Assembly (NCBI GenBank): GCA_937898535.1
Contig: CALDKP010000384.1
Coordinates: 1-6,639, forward strand
Source of the DNA: an uncultured Sphingomonadales bacterium
GTDB taxonomy: Bacteria > Pseudomonadota > Alphaproteobacteria > Sphingomonadales > Sphingomonadaceae
Length of the DNA: 6,639 bases
Reading direction: 5' to 3'
The notes under the pieces are model-generated. The model was not told where the DNA came from and did not search any database. It was given only the letters and a program-made list of their open reading frames with translations. This document shows positions 1 through 6,376 of this stretch, in pieces; the first letter of the stretch is position 1, and every line of letters starts with the position of its first letter. Position numbers and translations under genes: made by a program.

Positions 1-1457
1 AATAATCCGGACGATAATGCGGCCGTGATGACCGTGTTGATCCCGTCGTGGCGGGTGAAGTCGACGCATTGGTCTCCGGCCCACAATAAAGGACAATGCG
101 CCTGCACGCCCGAAAAACCGGCGCGCATGAAAAATGTCGCGTCATGCGTTTTGCCGCGTGATGCGATGGCGTCGGCATTCACCTTTGCCCAAAGCACGGG
201 CCAGCGATTATGCGCCTCCATCGGATCGGAACCATCGAACAGGCGCACATCGGTCGGCAGATATTCGCCAAAATCTGCCATCCATCCCGAAAGCCCGAAG
301 TCGAGCATTTCCTGACCGATGATGCGGTCGGCAAACCACGCCGCGGCGGCAGGGTTGGTGAAATCCACAACGCCTGCGTCAAATTCGCCGAAATCGACGG
401 CATAAGGTTCGTCGTTGTCCTGCCGCAGCGCAAGGAAGTTGGCGCCGCGTGCCTCTTGATACAGCGCCCCATCCACCGCCAGATAAGGGTTCACATAGCC
501 AAGGAAGCGAATGCCGCGTTCAGCAAGCGCCCCGATTTGTGCGGGTAAATCAGGATAGCGCGCAGCATTCCATTTCCAGTCCCAAAACAACCGTTTGCCA
601 AAGCTGGTCTGACGAATGCCGATCCAATCTTCGCACCACAGGCCCGTAATCGCGGCGCCAGAGGCTGCAATTTTTTCGAACCGGTCAAAGGTGTCGGCAC
701 CATCCTTCAGCCCAACGATGGCACCGGAAATGGCCCAATCTGGTAAGGCGGGCTGGCGACCAAAGCGATCAGACATTTTGGTCACGAGCGCGGGAAGCGA
801 GGGCGCGTCAAAAAGCTCCAGATCGACATTTGCCGACCAACATTCGACCCCAACCCGGCCCGCTTCAGTCAGATTAAGCACCGAATAGGCCGCCGTTTCG
901 AGGTGCACCGCATAACGCGCACTGCTTACCCATGTCGGCTGCGGATAGTTGGTGGTCCAATAATCTCCGCCGGCCAAGCCATCGGCATCCATCGTCTGCG
1001 TAAGCGCGGTCGACTTATCGCGGCCAACGCCGGGTTCCGATGTCCAGAACGGAAAACGCCTGCCGTTGAGCCGCAGATACGACATTTGTTCGCCGCCACC
1101 CCAAAAGGCTTCGTCGTCCCGGCTCTGCATTTTCAACCAAATGCGATTTGTCGCGTTGTCCGTGCAGCGGATTTTTACGACTGAACGCTGCGATTCTTTA
1201 ACAAGTAGAAATGCCAATATGACATCTGGCTGCGTACTGTGCCAAAGCCGAACTGAGCCATTATCCTGCGCGCAACAATCGAGCGGCAGCCGCGTGTGTA
1301 CGACATCGTCAATTCGGAAATTGCCGCGTACCATTTCCAAGTCCGGCCGTCCGGTGCCGATGCTGATCGCAGGCACATCGTTGCGGTGCGACAATATGCT
1401 GACATCACCATGCAGCAGGTCAAAACCTTCAGGATGCATGATAATTGAAAATGGCAA
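1..1457 (-). CDS. yihQ: Sulfoquinovosidase-like GH31 alpha-glycosidase, C-terminus cut by window edge
   Basis: GH31 retaining glycosidase predicted to hydrolyse alpha-sulfoquinovosides such as sulfoquinovosyl glycerol, releasing sulfoquinovose. The frame is open from a stop at 1476-1478 to the left edge: 485 codons, against roughly 680 for E. coli YihQ. Family blocks seen in order: RGNFRIDD, NRIWL, GGGEQMSYL, PFWTSEPGVGR, GGDYWTTNYPQPTWVS, FGRQPALPDW, SFGKRLFWDWKWN, WMADFGEYLPTD and AGDQCVDF. D395 (codon 273-275) fits the nucleophile, and D462 (codon 72-74) the acid/base. K251, E276, R289 and W292 occupy the first four places of the K-E-R-W-Y signature of one sulfoquinovosidase clade; the Tyr would lie beyond the edge. 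No signal peptide is seen, so it is probably cytoplasmic. The TTG start at 1457 is chosen because GAGAGG sits about 8 nt upstream and the extra residues align with the YihQ N-terminus; ATG at 1439 is the alternative. Divergent from the receptor gene. Family is near certain; substrate is inferred from motifs. Confidence 0.9.
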   Translation of the reverse strand, partial: MPFSIIMHPEGFDLLHGDVSILSHRNDVPAISIGTGRPDLEMVRGNFRIDDVVHTRLPLDCCAQDNGSVRLWHSTQPDVILAFLLVKESQRSVVKIRCTDNATNRIWLKMQSRDDEAFWGGGEQMSYLRLNGRRFPFWTSEPGVGRDKSTALTQTMDADGLAGGDYWTTNYPQPTWVSSARYAVHLETAAYSVLNLTEAGRVGVECWSANVDLELFDAPSLPALVTKMSDRFGRQPALPDWAISGAIVGLKDGADTFDRFEKIAASGAAITGLWCEDWIGIRQTSFGKRLFWDWKWNAARYPDLPAQIGALAERGIRFLGYVNPYLAVDGALYQEARGANFLALRQDNDEPYAVDFGEFDAGVVDFTNPAAAAWFADRIIGQEMLDFGLSGWMADFGEYLPTDVRLFDGSDPMEAHNRWPVLWAKVNADAIASRGKTHDATFFMRAGFSGVQAHCPLLWAGDQCVDFTRHDGINTVITAALSSGL

Positions 1458-1479
1458 CGCGGGTCCCTCTCGTCGTCAA

Positions 1480-1515
1480 GGCAACCACTATGGCATGATT
1501 GCCACAGTGGTTGCC
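1480..1515. repeat. 36-bp near-perfect palindrome, candidate operator or leader hairpin
   Basis: Arms GGCAACCACT (1480-1489) and AGTGGTTGCC (1506-1515) are exact reverse complements. After one mismatched pair (1490 A opposite 1505 C), the inner arms TGGCA (1491-1495) and TGCCA (1500-1504) also match exactly around a TGAT centre. Altogether 15 of 16 pairs can form. It lies 22 bp upstream of the chosen glycosidase start, just before the GAGAGG ribosome binding site. It could be a repressor site for a dimer or tetramer, or a strong hairpin in the mRNA leader. No T-run follows on the minus strand, so it is not a typical terminator. Confidence 0.65.
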
Positions 1516-1534
1516 TAAATATTGTCGCTATATG

Positions 1535-1560
1535 ACACCGCTAGACATATCAAGCGGTGT
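1535..1560. repeat. 8+8 bp inverted repeat in the divergent control region
   Basis: ACACCGCT (1535-1542) and AGCGGTGT (1553-1560) are exact reverse complements separated by 10 bp, giving half-site centres 18 bp apart, slightly under two helical turns. This is the geometry expected for a dimeric transcription factor. The spacer overlaps the weak candidate -10 of the minus-strand promoter. The sequence differs from the 36-bp palindrome, so a second regulator or a second binding mode is possible. I cannot name the protein family that binds it. Confidence 0.5.
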
Positions 1561-1670
1561 TGGTTACATCAACCCTGTTATCAACGACTATCATGTCGAT
1601 CTGCATGGGTTCAGGGGGACAAGCTTCTCTGAATCTGTCACAAGCGGACGGCAATTAAGGGAGGCACAGG

Positions 1671-4028
1671 ATGCATTTTTCAACGTATAAAAAGACGAAC
1701 CTTGTTCGCGCAGCATTGCTCGGCACCAGCGCAATCGCGCTAGGGGTGTCGGCACCAGCATTTGCGCAGGTTGAGGAAATTGTTGTTACGGCGCAGAAGG
1801 TCGAAGAAAATGTGCAGGATGTGCCAATCGCCATCACCGCCGTTTCTGGCGACACCTTGGCTGCAGCAGGCACAACCAGCCTTGAGAACCTGAGCCAGCT
1901 CGTTCCATCGGTCACATTCCGCAAGGGCACGACCAACGCGAACTCCGCCGTTGTGTTGCGCGGCGTTGGAACCATCTCTTTCTCAATCGCGGCCGAACCA
2001 AGCGTTTCGACCGTCGTCGACGGTGTGGTCCTCAGCCGTTCAGGTCAGGCATTCGCTGATCTCGTCGAAATCGAGCGTCTTGAAGTATTGCGCGGTCCAC
2101 AAGGCACATTGTTCGGCAAAAATGCTTCGGCTGGTTTGATCAATGTCGTTTCGAAAGGCGGCACCGACACGCTTGAAGGTGAATTCACCGCTGAATATTA
2201 TCAAGGCAACGAAGTCCGCACCCGCGCGACGATTTCGGGCCCAGTTGCACAAGACCTGACATTCCGCGCCAATGCATTTTACGGCAAGTATGAAGGCAAT
2301 ATCACCAACGTCGCGCCCTTCGGTACGCGTGATGAAAAGATCAATGGATATGAGCATATCGGTTTCCGTGGATTGCTGGACTTCGACAATGGCCCCGCAC
2401 GTATCAAGATCATCGCTGATTATTACGAAGCCGATGACGATTGCTGTGGCGAAGTCACTGGCGTTTCGCGCGGATCGGTTCTGAACGCTGAACTGAACTT
2501 GCCACTTGGCGTCGGACAAGGCGAAAACCAGCGTTATGTGAGCCACAATCTGGTCACCCAATCGCTTGACCGTCAATATGGCATCACCGTGAATGCAGAC
2601 TTCGACGTACTCAACGATCACACGCTCAGCGCGATCTACGGCTATCGCAACTGGAACAACGAAGAACTGCGTGAAGGTGACTTCTTGCCGCGCGCACTCG
2701 TGGGCACACCGGAACTGCATGACCGTGGCTTTGTCGAAACCGACCAAAGCTCGCTCGAATTGCGTCTCGCCTCTGACCAGAGCAAAGCTTTCAAATATCA
2801 GGTTGGTGGCTTTTACTGGAAATCTGAAAACACGCAGGATTTCACCCGTCAGGCTATTCGCTGCGCTACATCAACGCTGCCCGTTGATCCGCGTACAGGC
2901 GGTCAGCCTTGCAACCTTAGCGACACCGTCAACACGCTGTTCCCAACGGCAACATCGCGTAGCCTTGTCGACATCGAAAACTACGCTGTATTCGGTCAGG
3001 CGACTTATGACTTCACCGATCGGATCGGCCTAACCGTTGGTCTGCGCTATACCAATGACTCGATCGACTTTGCACATAGCCGTGCGCCAGCCGTCAATCG
3101 GACGACTGGCCTTCCTTTGGCATCGAGCGTTTTGGGTGGCACGGGCGTTAACAACAACCCAGCAGGTGGTCTGACGACCAACGCGCGTCCAGGTAACGGA
3201 ACGGTCTTGTCGACTGGATCTTCGTCGAACAGCAACTTCTCCGGCAAGGCCGTACTTACCGTTAAGCCAACAGAAGATGTCCTGTTTTACGGTAGCTACA
3301 CCCGCGGTTATAAGGGCCCAGCATTCAACGTGTTCTTCAACCATGTTGCGCCCGACAACGCGGTGCCAATCGACGAAGAAACATCGGATTCGTTTGAAGC
3401 AGGCGTTAAGAGCCAGTTTGCTGACAACCGTGTCCGTCTGAACGCATCGGTTTTCCAAGTTACGTATGACGGTTTCCAAGCGAACAACTTCATCGTTGTG
3501 AACGGCACGACGATCAGCAACCTCACAAACGCTGGTCAGGTCCGCAGCACCGGTTTCGAACTTGATGCACTTGCCAACCCTGTTGAAGGTCTCGACCTTT
3601 TCGGTAGCGTTGCTTATGCAGATGCCAAGGTACGCGCGTTCAACCCGAACCCGCTCACCAACGCACCTGATGCCCGCAACGGCACGAAGCTGCCTTTGGC
3701 TCCAGCATGGAGCTGGAACATCGGGGCATCTTACGAAGCGCCGTTCAATATGTTTGGTGCAGATGCGAAGGTTTATTTGCGGACGAGCTTCAACCATGTT
3801 GGCAGCCAGTTCTCTGATTTGGGCCAAAGCGGACCAATCGACAGCTATGGTCTGTGGAATGCAAGCGTTGGATATTCGGACGCCGAAGACAACTGGCGCC
3901 TGACCTTTATCATGCGCAACATCACAGACGAAAGCTATGTGCTGCTGAACACCAGCGCTGGCCAGCGTCTGCACATTCCACGTGATGCAGATCGTTATAT
4001 GGGTGCAAGCCTGCGGTTCCGCATGTAA
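1671..4028 (+). CDS. TonB-dependent outer-membrane receptor, likely sulfo-sugar importer
   Basis: Complete 785-residue TonB-dependent receptor of the sphingomonad type, energised by TonB-ExbBD to bring a ligand across the outer membrane. Residues 1-32 form a signal peptide (Lys-Lys, hydrophobic core, cleavage after SAPAFA). A TonB box EEIVVTAQ follows at 35-42, then the plug at about 46-165 with VLRGVG, VVDGVVLSRSGQAF and LRGPQGTLFGKNASAGLINV, then a beta-barrel from about 170 to the end. It lacks an N-terminal STN signalling domain, so it should not itself signal to an anti-sigma factor. The ATG is set by AAGGGAGG (1657-1664), 6 nt upstream. The C-terminus ends RFRM, with the usual terminal aromatic two residues before the end. 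Some predicted loops carry cysteines (CC at about 261; two Cys flanking a short Pro/Gly stretch near 400). It is divergent from the sulfoquinovosidase-like gene, from which I infer a sulfoquinovose-glycoside substrate. Class certain, substrate inferred. Confidence 0.95.
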   Translation: MHFSTYKKTNLVRAALLGTSAIALGVSAPAFAQVEEIVVTAQKVEENVQDVPIAITAVSGDTLAAAGTTSLENLSQLVPSVTFRKGTTNANSAVVLRGVGTISFSIAAEPSVSTVVDGVVLSRSGQAFADLVEIERLEVLRGPQGTLFGKNASAGLINVVSKGGTDTLEGEFTAEYYQGNEVRTRATISGPVAQDLTFRANAFYGKYEGNITNVAPFGTRDEKINGYEHIGFRGLLDFDNGPARIKIIADYYEADDDCCGEVTGVSRGSVLNAELNLPLGVGQGENQRYVSHNLVTQSLDRQYGITVNADFDVLNDHTLSAIYGYRNWNNEELREGDFLPRALVGTPELHDRGFVETDQSSLELRLASDQSKAFKYQVGGFYWKSENTQDFTRQAIRCATSTLPVDPRTGGQPCNLSDTVNTLFPTATSRSLVDIENYAVFGQATYDFTDRIGLTVGLRYTNDSIDFAHSRAPAVNRTTGLPLASSVLGGTGVNNNPAGGLTTNARPGNGTVLSTGSSSNSNFSGKAVLTVKPTEDVLFYGSYTRGYKGPAFNVFFNHVAPDNAVPIDEETSDSFEAGVKSQFADNRVRLNASVFQVTYDGFQANNFIVVNGTTISNLTNAGQVRSTGFELDALANPVEGLDLFGSVAYADAKVRAFNPNPLTNAPDARNGTKLPLAPAWSWNIGASYEAPFNMFGADAKVYLRTSFNHVGSQFSDLGQSGPIDSYGLWNASVGYSDAEDNWRLTFIMRNITDESYVLLNTSAGQRLHIPRDADRYMGASLRFRM

Positions 4029-4057
4029 TTCATCACGCGACGAATATGTAAAGAAAA

Positions 4058-4103
4058 GGGCTGGAATCCAATTCGGGTTCCGGCCCTGTTTGTTTCTATT
4101 TTT
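4058..4103 (+). terminator. Rho-independent terminator of the receptor gene
   Basis: The stem GGGCTGGAA (4058-4066) pairs with TTCCGGCCC (4078-4086) over 9 positions with one G-U wobble, around an 11-nt loop. A T-rich tail (4087-4103) follows directly. It begins 30 bp after the receptor stop codon and separates that gene from the repressor/peptidase operon. Confidence 0.85.
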
Positions 4104-4118
4104 GAGGGTAAGAAAGCG

Positions 4119-4158
4119 AGGACGGTTGGTGCGAGACCAGAAGCAAACCACCCGTCCT
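4119..4158. repeat. Long imperfect inverted repeat without a T-tract
   Basis: AGGACGG (4119-4125) pairs exactly with CCGTCCT (4152-4158). After one mismatch, TGGT (4127-4130) pairs with ACCA (4147-4150), giving 11 of 12 possible pairs around a 16-nt loop. No T-run follows on either strand, so terminator function is doubtful. It could be a structured small RNA, an mRNA leader element if the repressor promoter lies upstream, or a remnant of a dispersed repeat. Confidence 0.45.
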
Positions 4159-4180
4159 AGCTGAGTGGGTGTTGAACATG

Positions 4181-4237
4181 GCCATATATGCACTGGTCAT
4201 GCCATATACTTAAAACCGTTTTATATCAGATATATGG
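4181..4237. repeat. Three CCATATA boxes in helical phase
   Basis: GCCATATA occurs as a direct repeat at 4181-4188 and 4201-4208, exactly 20 bp apart. A third, inverted copy (ATATATGG) is at 4230-4237, about 29 bp further on. Spacings near two and three helical turns put all three on one DNA face, which is typical of cooperative protein binding. The block is AT-rich, so chance similarity cannot be excluded. Confidence 0.35.
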
Positions 4238-4250
4238 ATGTTTAATTCGT

Positions 4251-4264
4251 CCGTTACGTAACGG
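4251..4264. promoter_or_regulatory. Perfect 14-bp palindrome, candidate operator
   Basis: CCGTTACGTAACGG is identical to its own reverse complement over all 14 bases. It lies about 100 bp upstream of the repressor gene and differs in sequence from the BlaI-type dyads. It could be a site for a second regulator of the operon. The binding protein is unknown. Confidence 0.4.
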
Positions 4265-4316
4265 CCACATTTAAAGGCGTTCGACAAAAAACCGACCATG
4301 GCAGACAAACGACGTT

Positions 4317-4350
4317 TACAGATGTAGTCGAATCGACTACGTCTGTAGTC
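4317..4350 (+). promoter_or_regulatory. Tandem BlaI/MecI-type operators
   Basis: TACAGATGTA (4317-4326) fits the TACAnnTGTA core described for BlaI, MecI and CopY operators. A second dyad, GACTACGTCTGTAGTC (4335-4350), has arms GACTAC and GTAGTC and a TACnnnnGTA core at 4338-4347. The dyad centres are 21 bp apart, two helical turns, so two repressor dimers could bind one face. The second dyad abuts the GGAG ribosome binding site (4351-4354), so binding should block transcription of the downstream repressor and peptidase genes. The three GTAGTC/GACTAC half-sites (4324, 4335, 4345) also form a dyad between the two operators. Autoregulation is an inference from position and family. Confidence 0.75.
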
Positions 4351-4362
4351 GGAGATTTCAAA

Positions 4363-4734
4363 ATGTCATCAGAACGTATCAGCGACGCTGAATTAACAAT
4401 CATGGAAATCCTATGGGAACGCGCGCCGTTGACGGCGACAGACGTCGCTGCGCGATTACCCGATGATCGTGACTGGTCGTTACCAACCGTGAAAACCTTG
4501 CTGTCCCGCCTGCTGACCAAAGCAGCGGTTGAACATCGCACCGACGGACGTCGGTTCTTATACTCCCCTCTTATTGATCGCGAAGACTATGTTTCGCATG
4601 AATCCAAGCGGCTGGTTGACCGGCTTTTTGGGGGGCGGTTCATGCCGCTGGTTGCGCATCTTGCCGAGCAGGAAAAGCTGAGCGACGCTGACATTTCCGA
4701 AATCGAAAGACTGTTGCGGGAGATGAAATCATGA
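4363..4734 (+). CDS. BlaI/MecI/CopY-family winged-helix transcriptional repressor
   Basis: 123-residue repressor, a normal length for BlaI/MecI. Residues 5-75 form the winged helix: ISDAELTIMEILW, then PLTATDVAARL, the recognition helix WSLPTVKTLLSRLLTK (38-53), and a wing ending GRRFLYSPL. Residues 76-123 are helical and fit the dimerisation domain (LVDRLFGGRFMPLVAHL, then LSDADISEIERLLREM); in this family the partner peptidase triggers cleavage in this part. The start is set by GGAG at 4351-4354, 8 nt upstream. Its TGA overlaps the ATG of the peptidase gene by 4 nt (ATGA), which implies translational coupling. It is predicted to bind the tandem operators just upstream and so repress its own operon; targets elsewhere in the genome are possible. 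It is not adjacent to any recognisable classic beta-lactamase or penicillin-binding protein gene. Confidence 0.93.
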   Translation: MSSERISDAELTIMEILWERAPLTATDVAARLPDDRDWSLPTVKTLLSRLLTKAAVEHRTDGRRFLYSPLIDREDYVSHESKRLVDRLFGGRFMPLVAHLAEQEKLSDADISEIERLLREMKS

Positions 4735-6326
4735 GCACTGACTTCATGGGCGCCTGGCTGTTTGATACCTTATTGACAACGACATTGCTGATGGCCGCCA
4801 TTTTGATGGTGCGGCGGCCTGTCGCCAAATATTTTGGTCCGACCATCGCATATGCGCTTTGGCTTATACCCGCTGCCCGGGTGTGCATGCCTACGCTCGA
4901 AGGACCATCCAGTTTAACCGCTGACAGCGGCATTGCTATCCAAGACACGGTGAGGGACGCTGTGCTCGCAGGGCTATCGTCGCCAGATGCCATCGGCAGT
5001 GCGGCAAACTCGGTTGATGCCCTCCCTACGATTGATTTTCTGGCACTCGGTGTGCTGATCTGGCTTGGTGGTGCGGTGCTGTTGTTCATGGTCCAGATGA
5101 TCCGTTACGCAGCAATGCGCGATGACCTTTTATTCGAAGCGACAGAAATCGCAGTTGTCGATGGCGTCAAAATCGTCGCATCCGATCAGGTGGCCGGACC
5201 ATTGGCTTTTGGTCTTTTTCACCGCGTGATCGCGGTGCCACAAGATTTTGCCAAAGCTTATTCGCCTGCCGAACGCGACTTAGCGATTGCGCATGAAATG
5301 GCGCACCACAAATCGGGCGATCTGTTCGCCAATCTGGCCGCTTTCACCATCCTGTGCCTGCAATGGTTCAACCCGGTTGCGTGGATCAGCTGGAACGCAT
5401 TCCGGTTTGATCAGGAAGCGGCGTGCGATGCGCGCGTGCTGGCGGGAAAGGGCCCCGAAGAGCGTGCGATGTACGGTCAGGCGTTGGCAAAGACAGCATT
5501 TGACGGCGTGCCGACCTTTGCGACGGCATTGAATTCACCAAAGACAATAATTGAGCGATTGAGGAGAATAACGATGAAGGACACCAGCAATACCCGCCGT
5601 TCGCTTGGCAAGATTGGGATAATAACAGCTGCTGCAATCATATTGCCGTTGACCGCCACAATAGTTCCCGCGGTGGTTGCCCAGGACAAAGTGGCGACGG
5701 AAGAGGGCAAGCCTGAAGTGCTCAAACGCAATGTCCGGATAATTAAGCTGAAGCGCGACGGTGAGACGGTCGATATAGTCGGTCATGACGACATGGGCGG
5801 CGAAGTGACCAAGGTCGAACGTGACGGGAAAACGTTCATCTTCCGCACCGATAAGAAATTGTCGCCGGAAGAAGTCGAAAAATTGATCGATGGGGCCGAA
5901 AAATCGCGGGAAGAGGCTGAAGTTGTTATGGTGCAGGCCGACAGCGCAAAGGATGCTGAAGGTAATGCCCCTGCACCCGCCAAAATCCGCCGCGTGGAAA
6001 CCATTCGCGTCATGGGCGACATGGATATCGCTTCATACATCCCCGAAATCGACATTAGTGAAATCCCGAAAGACTGCCGTGACGGCCAGCCAGTGACCAC
6101 CGATGTCAGCGGGTTCGACGGCAAGCATAAATCGCACGTCCGGCTGGTTATGTGCGGCAAAGGACAAGCCAAATTAGCACGGGCCGAAGCGATCAAAGGC
6201 TTGCGCGAGGCGCGTAACGAAATTGAGAATGACAAGGAAATGCCCAAGGGCGTCCGCAAAGATGTTGTGAAACAAATCGATCTGCAAATTCGTAAGCTAG
6301 AAGCGCAAGGCGACGCAGCGGAATAA
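4731..6326 (+). CDS. M56 (BlaR1-like) membrane zinc metallopeptidase sensor without a penicillin-binding domain
   Basis: 531-residue integral membrane peptidase, partner of the BlaI-type repressor with which it overlaps by 4 nt. Hydrophobic segments lie at about 8-27, 102-123, 198-216 and 295-316. The M56 core shows GPLAFGLFHRVIAVP (156-170), the zinc site HEMAH (H188, E189, H192) and a downstream QEAACDARVL whose E229 fits the third zinc ligand. By family knowledge it would be activated by an extracytoplasmic signal and inactivate the repressor. After the last membrane segment, residues 317-531 form a tail with charged beta-like stretches (KRDGETVDIVG, VERDGKTFIF), an acidic and Ala/Pro-rich linker (about 385-418), two cysteines (C449, C475) that could form a disulfide, and a helical, charged C-terminus (about 478-528). 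I see no transpeptidase-type SxxK or KTG arrangement, so a beta-lactam ligand is not supported. The signal is unknown. Confidence 0.9.
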   Translation: MSTDFMGAWLFDTLLTTTLLMAAILMVRRPVAKYFGPTIAYALWLIPAARVCMPTLEGPSSLTADSGIAIQDTVRDAVLAGLSSPDAIGSAANSVDALPTIDFLALGVLIWLGGAVLLFMVQMIRYAAMRDDLLFEATEIAVVDGVKIVASDQVAGPLAFGLFHRVIAVPQDFAKAYSPAERDLAIAHEMAHHKSGDLFANLAAFTILCLQWFNPVAWISWNAFRFDQEAACDARVLAGKGPEERAMYGQALAKTAFDGVPTFATALNSPKTIIERLRRITMKDTSNTRRSLGKIGIITAAAIILPLTATIVPAVVAQDKVATEEGKPEVLKRNVRIIKLKRDGETVDIVGHDDMGGEVTKVERDGKTFIFRTDKKLSPEEVEKLIDGAEKSREEAEVVMVQADSAKDAEGNAPAPAKIRRVETIRVMGDMDIASYIPEIDISEIPKDCRDGQPVTTDVSGFDGKHKSHVRLVMCGKGQAKLARAEAIKGLREARNEIENDKEMPKGVRKDVVKQIDLQIRKLEAQGDAAE

Positions 6327-6376
6327 CCGCCAATCCATTCGCTGGGCTGCCACGCTCCCCATTTGTCAGACCAATT

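Larger units (their letters stand above)
1458..1670. promoter_or_regulatory. Divergent control region between the glycosidase and the TonB receptor gene
   Basis: This 213-bp gap separates two divergently transcribed genes and must hold both promoters. It contains two separate inverted repeats, listed individually. For the receptor, the best -10 match is TATCAT at 1589-1594 (5 of 6 to TATAAT), but no good -35 stands at the right distance. For the glycosidase, TTGATG (minus strand, 1567-1572) and TATGTC (1544-1549) are separated by 17 bp. That pair would start the transcript near 1537 and place the 36-bp palindrome inside an approximately 80-nt leader. Both promoter assignments are weak. The arrangement suggests co-regulation by one repressor or activator encoded elsewhere. 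Confidence 0.5.
4029..4362. other. Gene-free, structure-rich intergenic region
   Basis: These 334 bp hold no gene I can support. In order they contain the receptor terminator, a long imperfect hairpin, an AT-rich block with three CCATATA boxes, a 14-bp palindrome, and tandem BlaI-type operators. A possible promoter for the repressor operon is TCGACA (4281-4286, 5 of 6 to TTGACA) with a poor -10, GACAAA (4304-4309), at 17-bp spacing. Alternatively, TTTACA (4315-4320) within the first operator could be a -35, with a weak -10 in the second operator. Neither promoter is convincing. Confidence 0.6.

Noticed and set aside
1066..1518. Plus-strand open frame of about 150 codons at the start of the glycosidase
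   Set aside because: The opposite strand carries an uninterrupted GH31 reading frame with conserved blocks through this region.
2040..2747. Minus-strand open frame of about 235 codons inside the receptor gene
   Set aside because: Antisense to conserved plug and barrel sequence, with no domain and no ribosome binding site of note.
1671..4028. Receptor as a FecA-type signalling transducer
   Set aside because: The plug follows the signal peptide and TonB box directly; there is no N-terminal STN domain and no sigma/anti-sigma genes are nearby.
3030..4193. Long minus-strand open frame of about 387 codons opposite the receptor gene
   Set aside because: It lies almost wholly antisense to a clear TonB-dependent receptor and has no recognisable domain; it is a by-product of codon bias.
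4178..4213. Possible 11-codon leader peptide (ATG at 4178 to TAA at 4213)
   Set aside because: No good ribosome binding site, no attenuator-like arrangement and a length easily met by chance in AT-rich DNA.
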